Assembly: GCA_016206945.1 (NCBI GenBank)
Contig: JACQQP010000104.1
Location: forward strand, 1 to 15,662
Source: Candidatus Omnitrophota bacterium
GTDB lineage: Bacteria; Omnitrophota; Omnitrophia; Omnitrophales; Danuiimicrobiaceae
DNA: 15,662 bases
Direction: 5' to 3'
The position numbers were made by a program, and so were the translations under genes. Shown here in pieces: positions 1 through 6,148 of this stretch. The stretch's first letter is position 1. Each line of letters opens with the position of its first letter. Below the pieces are notes generated by a model. The model ran no database searches. It was not told the origin of the DNA and saw only the letters and a program-made list of their open reading frames with translations.

Positions 1-183
1 CACGAACGCACCATCCTTCTTTCAACTCATATTCTCTCTGAAGTTCAAATGACTTGCGAGCGGGTTCTGATCTTGAATGAAGGCCGCGTGGCTGCTTCCT
101 TGGAATTGAAATCTACCCAAGGTAACTTGGAAGATATTTTTCTTAACGTGGTCAGCAAGGAAGGCGAGTTATGTCAAAGATAA
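1..183 (+). CDS. ABC transporter ATP-binding protein, C-terminal end (partial)
   Basis: This is the last 60 codons of an ABC ATPase, read in frame from base 1 to the TAA at 181-183. The translation starts HERTILLSTHILSEV. The STH segment fits the H-loop (switch) histidine that follows Walker B, and LILNEGRVAA is the usual strand after it. The end, LEDIFLNVV, is the typical C-terminus of ATPases that drive ABC-2 exporters. The last 13 bases overlap the permease gene starting at 171, so the two are probably translationally coupled and form one transporter. Walker A, the signature motif and Walker B lie outside the window, so the exact subfamily cannot be fixed. By context with the GldF/GldG-like genes, it is probably the GldA-type ATPase of this cassette. 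Confidence 0.85.
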   Translation, partial: HERTILLSTHILSEVQMTCERVLILNEGRVAASLELKSTQGNLEDIFLNVVSKEGELCQR

Positions 184-947
184 TCGCCATTGCGAGACGG
201 GACTTGACTGCTTGGCTTCATACGTTTTCTTTTTATCTCTTGGCGGCTTTCTTTTTGGGGGTAACCGGTTATTTTTTCTGGTCAGATCTCAGTTACTTCA
301 GTTTGGTTTCATTTCAGGCGGCTTCGAATCCCGCAGTTGAGGTAAAAGGGTTAAATCTAACGGAGGGGATTTTGAGTCTCTTTCTTGCGAATGTGACTGT
401 TTTATTGCTCCTTTTGATTCCGATTCTTACCATGCGGTCCTTCGCGGAGGAAAAAAGGCAAGGCACTTTAGAGCTGCTCTTGGCTTATCCCGTTTATGAT
501 TTTCAACTTGTCGCTGGAAAGTTTTTTGCCCTTTTGATGATGCTTTCACTCTTGCTTCTTCCGACCGTTTCATACTTTTTTCTGGCGCGATGGGTCGGGG
601 CTCGGTTCGAACTGGCTACCCTGGGGACGGGTTATTTGGGTCTCGTCCTTGTGGCGGCGAGTTACGCGGCCTTAGGCTTATTTACCTCATCACTGACCGA
701 ACACCAGGCAGTGAGCGCGGGCATTGGGTTTGCCGTTCTTCTTTTTTTCTGGGTCGTTGGTTGGATGGCGGAATGGACAAGTCCTGATTTGGGTCATGTG
801 TTTCGGGAGCTATCACTGGTGGAGCACTTTCGGGACCTCACGCGCGGAGTGGTGGACACGAGAGATATTGCTTACTTTGGTTTATTCATCGGGTTTTTTC
901 TTTATGCAACACGCTTAACCTTAGGAATTAGGACCTGGAAAAAATGA
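171..947 (+). CDS. ABC-2 type permease, GldF-like
   Basis: A 258-residue membrane protein with about six hydrophobic segments (roughly residues 20-37, 67-88, 112-138, 150-172, 180-200 and 232-248). The block at 88-108 (MRSFAEEKRQGTLELLLAYP) is the characteristic cytoplasmic motif of ABC-2 permeases of the GldF/NosY/YhaP type. It probably forms the channel for the ATPase whose end lies at 1-183. The ATG is preceded by AAGGAAGGCGAG, a usable ribosome binding site. The gene overlaps the ATPase by 13 nt, and its stop shares an ATGA with the next gene. In Bacteroidetes, GldF works with GldA and GldG in gliding. Homologues in non-gliding phyla are widespread and their cargo is unknown, so a gliding role should not be assumed here. 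Confidence 0.88.
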   Translation: MSKIIAIARRDLTAWLHTFSFYLLAAFFLGVTGYFFWSDLSYFSLVSFQAASNPAVEVKGLNLTEGILSLFLANVTVLLLLLIPILTMRSFAEEKRQGTLELLLAYPVYDFQLVAGKFFALLMMLSLLLLPTVSYFFLARWVGARFELATLGTGYLGLVLVAASYAALGLFTSSLTEHQAVSAGIGFAVLLFFWVVGWMAEWTSPDLGHVFRELSLVEHFRDLTRGVVDTRDIAYFGLFIGFFLYATRLTLGIRTWKK

Positions 948-2305
948 CCTTTCGGTTTCGGAATCTGTTTTCTGGATTTCAATTTATTACGATTCTGATT
1001 TCCGCTTTTTTGATCGTCCTGTTCAGTTATCTCATTTTTCGTCTGTATCGCTATCGGTTTGATTTGAGCGAAGGGAAAGTCTACAGCCTCGCAGACCAAA
1101 CGATTAAAATTCTCAAGGCATTTCAACCGGAACCCATTCATGTGTATGGATTCTTTCGTGAGGATCAACCTGCAAAACGGACACTTGAGGATTTGCTTAA
1201 AGAGTATGGCTACCGCTACGGAGAATTTCATTATGAGTTTTATGACCCTGATCGGATGCCCGCCAAGGCGAAACAATATCAAGTTGATGCCTATGAGACG
1301 ATCGTGATTGAAGCGAAAGGAAGACGGGAGAAAACGACACAGATCAGTGAAGAAGCGATTACGAATCTCCTTTCCAGGTTGCTTCGCCAGGAAATGAAGC
1401 AGGTGGTATTCGCACAAGGATATGGCGGTCCCGCTTTGGACGAAAAAGAAAAGAAAACGGGCTACGGCCTCTTGAAAGAAAAGCTTCTCAATTCGAATTA
1501 TGAAGTGAAAGAAACTTTTATTCCCCGCGATAAGATTTCAAGGGGCACTGACCTTTTGGTTTTGGGCGGGCCTCGGGTGGATTTACTTCCTGAGGAGCTA
1601 AATCTCATTCAAAAGTACTTTGATCGCGGAGGCAATATCTTGATTTTGATGGATCCTGTGAATCCAGGTGAGGGTAAAAATTTGGGGACCTTTCTTTTGG
1701 AATATGGGATTGAGCTTGGCGATAACGTTATTGTGGATAAGTTGAGCAAACTTTTCGGTGGCGATAATTTGATTCCGCTTGTTTCTGATTATAAGGCACA
1801 TGCCATTACGAGAGGTTTTCGTCTCACTTCATTCTTCTCGATTGCCAGATCCGTTCGAAAGACAACCAAGATCCCGGCCGGCTTTGAGGTCACGGAAATT
1901 GCGTGGACAGGGCCTGGAAGTTGGGCCGAGACCGATCTAAAAAACCTTGGGGAGGGAGTGGCCGATTTCGATCCGAAACGCGACCAAAAGGGCCCTCTTC
2001 CCGTTGCCGTAGCGCTCCAAGGGAGCGGCGGTAAGGGACGGTTGGTTGTTTTCGGCGATAGCGACTTCGTTGCGAACAGTTATCTCAATCTTTCGGGGAA
2101 TAGCGATCTTATTTTAAATACAATCGCTTGGCTCACGGGCGATGAGTTTGCCATTTCGATAAGACCGCGCATGCGCGAGACAACTCCTCTTTATTTGAAG
2201 GAAGTGGATCAGCGCTTTCTTTTTGTTGTGCCTGTCCTGGGATTTCCCATGCTTAGTATTATGATGGGAAGTTGTATCTTCTTTTGGAGGAGAAGATTTC
2301 ATTAG
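944..2305 (+). CDS. GldG-like ABC transporter auxiliary protein
   Basis: A 453-residue protein with one N-terminal membrane segment (about 13-34), a large domain predicted outside the cytoplasm, and a C-terminal membrane segment (about 425-447) ending in basic WRRRFH. Just after the first segment it reads FDLSEGKVYSLADQT (about 39-53). This is the hallmark start of the GldG / ABC_transp_aux family (DLT..k.YtLs..T). LLVLGGPRVDLLPEE and ILILMDPVNPG match the family core, where a Rossmann-like domain resembles the IFT52/GldG fold. The start overlaps the permease stop as ATGA. Such proteins accompany GldA/GldF-type transporters and may couple the transporter to an extracytoplasmic partner, but their biochemical role is not settled. 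The stop codon abuts the palindromic element at 2306. Confidence 0.85.
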   Translation: MTFRFRNLFSGFQFITILISAFLIVLFSYLIFRLYRYRFDLSEGKVYSLADQTIKILKAFQPEPIHVYGFFREDQPAKRTLEDLLKEYGYRYGEFHYEFYDPDRMPAKAKQYQVDAYETIVIEAKGRREKTTQISEEAITNLLSRLLRQEMKQVVFAQGYGGPALDEKEKKTGYGLLKEKLLNSNYEVKETFIPRDKISRGTDLLVLGGPRVDLLPEELNLIQKYFDRGGNILILMDPVNPGEGKNLGTFLLEYGIELGDNVIVDKLSKLFGGDNLIPLVSDYKAHAITRGFRLTSFFSIARSVRKTTKIPAGFEVTEIAWTGPGSWAETDLKNLGEGVADFDPKRDQKGPLPVAVALQGSGGKGRLVVFGDSDFVANSYLNLSGNSDLILNTIAWLTGDEFAISIRPRMRETTPLYLKEVDQRFLFVVPVLGFPMLSIMMGSCIFFWRRRFH

Positions 2306-2450
2306 GCGGGTGATGGGATGATCCCACCACCTGCTTGCCAAGAACGCGCTGATAGACCTGATAACCAAGCGCGCTCTTGTATCTTCCTGGGAAGATTTCA
2401 CCGCCCCGTGAGCGGTGAACAAAAGGCGGTGAACAATCAGGTGATGGGAT
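2306..2450. repeat. Palindromic intergenic element, copy 1 (CAGGTGRTGGGA ends)
   Basis: Nearly the whole spacer between the GldG-like and DUF4340 genes is foldable. From the left: a head-to-head pair of the terminal motif (GCGGGTGATGGGAT 2306-2319 against ATCCCACCACCTGC 2321-2334, two mismatches); an 11-bp stem with one mismatch (2339-2349 with 2369-2379); a 7-bp stem ATCTTCC/GGAAGAT (2381-2396); an 8-bp stem TTCACCGC/GCGGTGAA (2397-2404 with 2412-2419). An 11-bp direct repeat GCGGTGAACAA occurs at 2412-2422 and 2426-2436 and offers alternative pairing. The right end is TCAGGTGATGGGAT at 2437-2450, and the DUF4340 ATG overlaps it. The outer motif matches the copy at 13647-13796, so I treat both as one repeat family. 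It is non-coding and small, with no transposase seen. Confidence 0.7.
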
Positions 2451-3408
2451 GAGTTGGCGCAAAACGTTCTTTTTCCTGTTGGCGGTTGCTTTCCTTGCGG
2501 GTTTTTATTACTTCAGAGCGCGCCAAGAGCATTTTTCTAAAGACCCCTTCTCGTTTTCTAGAGAAGCAGCCAGAACGAATGTTTTGACCCTGGCCGATGG
2601 TGAGCGCGTCGGGCACTTAACGATTCAGGACGCTTCAAGGGGAAGTGAAATCGCCCTCTTCAAAGCCCAGAAAAAAAATTGGCACATGGTTCGACCGATT
2701 CGTTATCCTGCCGAGTCTCTCATCGTAGATGGGCTCGTGAGTTTGCTTAAACTTTCGCCGCGCGCCCGTCAGCTTTCTTTTGAAGGACTTGGAGCCGATG
2801 AATTTGGTTTTGACGCGCCTCGGCTTAGGATTTGCGTTTCAACCGATCGCAGTTCAAAAGAGCGGTGTCTTTTGGTAGGTTCCGATGCGGTCGTTGCCAA
2901 GGGAGCCTATGCGAAGTGGGAAGACGAATCCAAATATTTCCTTGTGAGTCGCGATTTTCTGAACGCGTTCGATAAAACGCTTTACTCGCTTCGGAAGAAG
3001 CAGGTTTTTACACTGCTCGATCAAGAGGTTATGTCCATCGAATTTTTATCTCGTGAGGAAGAGCGGTTCATTAAGTCCGACGGGAAAAACTGGTCGCTCG
3101 AAAAACCTCTCAAAGCAGCCCTCGGTTCTGAAGCAATGAATCGCCTCCTGATGCGGTTGAATGACTTGTATGTGAAGGAGTTTTTGGATAACGAAAATGC
3201 AAGGAATCCCAGGCTGGGTTTTGAGCCCGCGGACAAGCGCATTCGCGTTACCTTTCGTGATGGTTCCCATGAGATGCTCATTCAAGGTCGCGAAGCAAAG
3301 GGTAAGGATGCGTACTACGCTAAAAAGGGAGATCAAGAAACGGTCCTTCTCATTTCTTTGGGGAAACTGAACAAGGTCGAAAGCGCGTTTCGAGATCTCA
3401 TTTCTTAA
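2449..3408 (+). CDS. DUF4340 domain protein, membrane-anchored
   Basis: A 319-residue protein with an N-terminal membrane anchor (about residues 6-22) and the rest predicted outside the cytoplasm. The pattern of short repeated beta-rich units fits DUF4340: WHMVRPIRYPAES near 77-89, LSFEGLGADEFGFDAPRL near 109-126, then a second round with WSLEKPLKAALGSEAMNRLL and RLGFEPADKRIRVTF. DUF4340 proteins are regularly encoded directly after GldG-type auxiliary genes, as here, which supports a shared envelope complex. No enzymatic motif is visible and the molecular function is unknown. The ATG overlaps the right end of the palindromic element, whose AGGTGA lies 4 nt upstream and is the only good ribosome binding site. 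The next Met candidates are far inside the conserved region. Confidence 0.8.
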   Translation: MSWRKTFFFLLAVAFLAGFYYFRARQEHFSKDPFSFSREAARTNVLTLADGERVGHLTIQDASRGSEIALFKAQKKNWHMVRPIRYPAESLIVDGLVSLLKLSPRARQLSFEGLGADEFGFDAPRLRICVSTDRSSKERCLLVGSDAVVAKGAYAKWEDESKYFLVSRDFLNAFDKTLYSLRKKQVFTLLDQEVMSIEFLSREEERFIKSDGKNWSLEKPLKAALGSEAMNRLLMRLNDLYVKEFLDNENARNPRLGFEPADKRIRVTFRDGSHEMLIQGREAKGKDAYYAKKGDQETVLLISLGKLNKVESAFRDLIS

Positions 3409-3470
3409 TTGGTTTCTTGTTGCAGACTCAAAGCCCATCGCTGGAAAAAAATACCAAATTCGAACCGTCT

Positions 3471-4169
3471 ATGCTAAATTACGTTTCTATCGATCGCCAA
3501 TTGCGCGATATCAAGGAGCGCATTGTGAAAGCTTGCGAACGGGCACGGCGCGATCCCAAAGCAATCGAGCTCGTTTTGGTCACAAAAGAAGTTGAACCCA
3601 AGAGAGTTCGGGAAGCCTATGACCTTGGCATTCGGGATTTTGGCGAAAACCGGGCTCAAGAATTCGTAGAAAAGAAGGAGAATTTGCCCAGGGATATCAG
3701 ATGGCATTTTATCGGTTCTCTGCAAACGAATAAGGTGAAATTTCTGGTGGGACAAGTGGTTTTAATTCATTCTTGCGATCGATTGGAATTGGCAGAAGCG
3801 CTTGAAAAGCAAGCGAAAAAAGCGGCCGAGACCGTCGATCTATTAATTCAAGTGAACACGTCTGGCGAAGAGACCAAACACGGCTTCGAACCCGACGTCG
3901 TTGAAGCGGCGGTTTCGAAAATCTCGGGCATGGGTCGTCTGAAGATCCGCGGTTTGATGAGCATTGGGCCGAACACTGAGAATCAAGAAGAAATTCGAAG
4001 GTCGTTTCGTTCCTTGCGGCTTTTACGGGATCAATTGAAGAAATCGCATCCGGCCATGGATTGGCGTTATCTGTCGATGGGGATGAGTTCGGATTTTGAA
4101 TTTGCCATTGAAGAAGGAGCGAATTTGCTGAGAATCGGCACCGCCGTCTTCGGGGAAAGAAAAAAGTGA
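3471..4169 (+). CDS. yggS: PLP homeostasis protein, YggS/PROSC family
   Basis: A 232-residue pyridoxal-phosphate binding protein that buffers free PLP and affects amino-acid and vitamin B6 metabolism. It has no known enzymatic activity. The expected signatures are in order: VLVTKE with the PLP-binding lysine at about residue 39, FGENRAQEF, WHFIGSLQTNK, RGLMSIGP, and SMGMSSDFEFAI followed by LLRIGTAVFGER at the end, which forms the phosphate-binding side. The open frame extends upstream to a TTG at 3417. I chose ATG 3471 because family members begin about 15 residues before the conserved helix that leads to LVTK, and the upstream residues look unrelated. No strong ribosome binding site precedes either start. 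The stop overlaps proC (GTGA), an arrangement common for yggS-proC-yggT clusters. Confidence 0.9.
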   Translation: MLNYVSIDRQLRDIKERIVKACERARRDPKAIELVLVTKEVEPKRVREAYDLGIRDFGENRAQEFVEKKENLPRDIRWHFIGSLQTNKVKFLVGQVVLIHSCDRLELAEALEKQAKKAAETVDLLIQVNTSGEETKHGFEPDVVEAAVSKISGMGRLKIRGLMSIGPNTENQEEIRRSFRSLRLLRDQLKKSHPAMDWRYLSMGMSSDFEFAIEEGANLLRIGTAVFGERKK

Positions 4170-4975
4170 AACGTCTTCGCAAGACGATTGGAATCATTGG
4201 TTGCGGGAACATGGGAAGCGCTATTTTGTCCGGGCTTCTTAAAAATCGCATTGCCCGTTCCAATCACCTTTTTGTTTACGATTCGGTTCGTTCCAAACGG
4301 ATTGCGCTCGCAAGCAGATTCAAAGCTCGTGTTGCCAAAAGCAATGAAGATTTAATGGGTCAGGTGGACATCGTGCTTTTGGCAGTAAAACCGCAGGATC
4401 TTAAATCGGTTGCTCACGAAATGCGCAAAGGACTTCGCTTGGGTCAGACCGTCATTAGTATTTTGGCAGGAACGCCTGTTGCCAAATTGCGCCGCGCGTT
4501 TGGAAATAAAGTTGCGATGGTCCGAGCCATGCCTAACTTAGGGATACAAGTTGGCGAAGGCATGACCGCACTTACCGGCTCGGCTCGATCGGCACTTGCT
4601 CATGCTGAGGCAATTTTCTTGGGCTGCGGTAAAGTGATTCGGCTTTCGGAGAAGTATTTTGATTTGGTGACCGCTGTGAGTGGAAGCGGTCCCGCCTATT
4701 TTCTTCTCCTGATGGAACTTCTCGCCACAGCAGCCCATCGCGGAGGGATATCAAAAGAAGCAGCCGAGCTTCTTGCGATTCAAACGGCTTTCGGGACGGG
4801 GAAATTGGCGGCTGTTTCTCCCCATTCACCGGGCGAGCTTCGTAAAAGGGTCACTTCAAAAAAAGGAACGACCGAGGCCGCACTTCATTACCTCGAAAAA
4901 AAGAGGTTTTCAAACCTATTTCTGCGAGCGGTGGAGCAAGCGGTTCGCCGTTCTCGCGAGTTGAGTGCCATTTAG
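4166..4975 (+). CDS. proC: Pyrroline-5-carboxylate reductase
   Basis: A 269-residue enzyme for the last step of proline synthesis, NAD(P)H-dependent reduction of 1-pyrroline-5-carboxylate to L-proline in the cytoplasm. The N-terminal Rossmann motif IGIIGCGNMGSAI is at about 8-20. LLAVKPQDL follows at 71-79, then the family block MPNLGIQVGEGMTAL at 122-136. The C-terminal dimerisation/substrate domain has VSGSGPAYFLLLME at 171-184. The length is typical. The start is GTG, overlapping the yggS stop as GTGA, with GGGGAAAG a short distance upstream. The signature VTSPGGTT of most ProC proteins reads VTSKKGTT at 229-236, so the Pro-Gly pair is replaced by two lysines. The rest of the active-site loop is intact, so I still expect activity. 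Confidence 0.94.
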   Translation: MKRLRKTIGIIGCGNMGSAILSGLLKNRIARSNHLFVYDSVRSKRIALASRFKARVAKSNEDLMGQVDIVLLAVKPQDLKSVAHEMRKGLRLGQTVISILAGTPVAKLRRAFGNKVAMVRAMPNLGIQVGEGMTALTGSARSALAHAEAIFLGCGKVIRLSEKYFDLVTAVSGSGPAYFLLLMELLATAAHRGGISKEAAELLAIQTAFGTGKLAAVSPHSPGELRKRVTSKKGTTEAALHYLEKKRFSNLFLRAVEQAVRRSRELSAI

Positions 4976-4976
4976 C

Positions 4977-4984
4977 AAAGGAGG
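4977..4984 (+). promoter_or_regulatory. Strong Shine-Dalgarno of yggT
   Basis: AAAGGAGG lies 5 nt before the yggT ATG. It is one of the two near-perfect ribosome binding sites in the window; the other precedes the receiver gene at 10871. It fixes the yggT start and shows that this organism uses canonical anti-SD pairing at some genes, while several neighbours have weak or no SD. Confidence 0.8.
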
Positions 4985-4989
4985 AGCCC

Positions 4990-5286
4990 ATGTTTGTCAT
5001 TGGACAGTTTTTTGCATCCCTCGCCGTTTTATTTTCGATGATCTTTAAAGTCATTTATTTTTTGCTTGTGATTCGCATCGTCCTCTCATGGTTTCAAGTG
5101 AATCCTTTTTCTGAGCCCGTGAATCTTCTTTATCGTGTGACCGACCCGATCTTGCTCCCCTTAAGGAGGCTGCCGCTGCAGGTAGGGATGATCGATTTTT
5201 CTCCCGTCGTTGCGTTTATCCTATTAAGTTTTATTGATCATTTTGTCGTCGGCATCTTGCAACAGCTTGCCTATCGCTTCGCCTAA
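4990..5286 (+). CDS. yggT: YggT family membrane protein
   Basis: A 98-residue integral membrane protein with two hydrophobic segments (about 5-34 and 69-92). The YggT core lies between and around them: RIVLSWFQVNPFSEPVN at 29-45, YRVTDPILLPLRRLP at 48-62, and IDFSPVVAFILL at 68-79. YggT proteins are found next to yggS and proC in many bacteria and in relatives of chloroplast CCB3/YlmG. They have been linked to ion stress tolerance and to envelope or division functions, but no precise activity is established. The start is set by the strong SD at 4977-4984. Only 10 nt separate its stop from the chosen start of the purine nucleoside phosphorylase gene. Confidence 0.88.
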   Translation: MFVIGQFFASLAVLFSMIFKVIYFLLVIRIVLSWFQVNPFSEPVNLLYRVTDPILLPLRRLPLQVGMIDFSPVVAFILLSFIDHFVVGILQQLAYRFA

Positions 5287-5296
5287 GACGGCCCAT

Positions 5297-6148
5297 ATGA
5301 GGTCCTCTTTGCTTCATTCAAGCCTGGTTCAACGCATCAATAAGTCCGTTCATGCAATTTGGCAGAAGACAGCGTTTCATCCCGATATCGCCATTATTTT
5401 AGGAACGGGCCTCGGCAATTTAACAAAAAGAGTAACGAAAGAGGTTGCCGTATCTTATGAGTCCATTCCAGGTTTTCCGCGCTCCACGGTCGAGTCTCAT
5501 GCGGGGCGGCTTCTTTTTGGGATGTTGGGCGGAAAAAGAGTGGTCGTGATGGACGGCCGTTTTCACTATTATGAGGGATATACCTTGGAACAGGTGACTT
5601 TTCCGGTGCGTGTCCTGAGGAAATTGGGTGCAAAAATCTTAATCGTTTCCAATGCGGCAGGGGCGCTCGACTTGACGTACAAAAAGGGCGACCTTGTTTT
5701 AATTGAAGACCACATTAACCTGATGGGCATCAATCCCCTCATAGGTCCTAATGACGAACAGCTCGGTGTCAGATTTCCGGATATGAGTGAACCTTATTCG
5801 AAACGGCTGATGGCTGTGGCTGAAAAGTCAGCCCATGAAAGACGTATTCCACTAAAGCGGGGAGTTTATCTCGCGGTGAGCGGTCCCAATCTCGAAACCC
5901 GGGCTGAATATCGGTTCATGAGAAAACTGGGAGCAGATTTGGTTGGAATGTCCACCGTTCCTGAGGTGATCGTGGGCGTACATGCTGGATTTGAAATCCT
6001 TGGCCTCAGTGTGGTGACTGATCTTTGCGATCCCGACCACCTGAAGCCCGTTAATATCGAGGAAATTATCCGTACCGCAACGGAAGCAGGGCCAAAACTG
6101 GATCAATTGGTAGAATCTGTGGTTCATAAACTCCCACATGTCCGTTAG
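5297..6148 (+). CDS. Purine nucleoside phosphorylase, trimeric (PNP/MTAP) family
   Basis: A 283-residue cytoplasmic enzyme for phosphorolysis of purine nucleosides to free base and ribose-1-phosphate (purine salvage). Family motifs in order: IILGTGLGNL at about 33-42 (phosphate loop), STVESHAG, GRFHYYEGY at 87-95, SNAAGALD at 118-125, HINLMGINPLIGPN at 139-152, GPNLETRAEYR at 196-206 with the base-binding Glu200, and GMSTVPEVI at 217-225. The residue matching human PNP Asn243 is Asp242 in VVTDLCDP, discussed as a finding. The frame is open back to 5234, inside yggT. ATG 5297 gives the usual family length and avoids that overlap, although its SD is poor. The last 11 nt overlap ileS. Whether it prefers guanosine/inosine, adenosine or methylthioadenosine cannot be settled from sequence. 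Confidence 0.88.
   Translation: MRSSLLHSSLVQRINKSVHAIWQKTAFHPDIAIILGTGLGNLTKRVTKEVAVSYESIPGFPRSTVESHAGRLLFGMLGGKRVVVMDGRFHYYEGYTLEQVTFPVRVLRKLGAKILIVSNAAGALDLTYKKGDLVLIEDHINLMGINPLIGPNDEQLGVRFPDMSEPYSKRLMAVAEKSAHERRIPLKRGVYLAVSGPNLETRAEYRFMRKLGADLVGMSTVPEVIVGVHAGFEILGLSVVTDLCDPDHLKPVNIEEIIRTATEAGPKLDQLVESVVHKLPHVR

Noticed and set aside
902..1417. 171-codon minus-strand open frame opposite the GldG-like gene
   Set aside because: It lies antisense to a well-supported gene, has no family motif and no credible ribosome binding site; it is a coding shadow.
3417..3470. Upstream TTG extension of yggS
   Set aside because: The extra 18 residues are unlike the family N-terminus and TTG 3417 has no SD; ATG 3471 gives the normal length.
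3709..4263. 184-codon minus-strand open frame across yggS and proC
   Set aside because: Its Arg/Ser/Pro-rich composition is typical of an antisense reading of a real gene, with no recognisable domain; yggS and proC explain the region fully.
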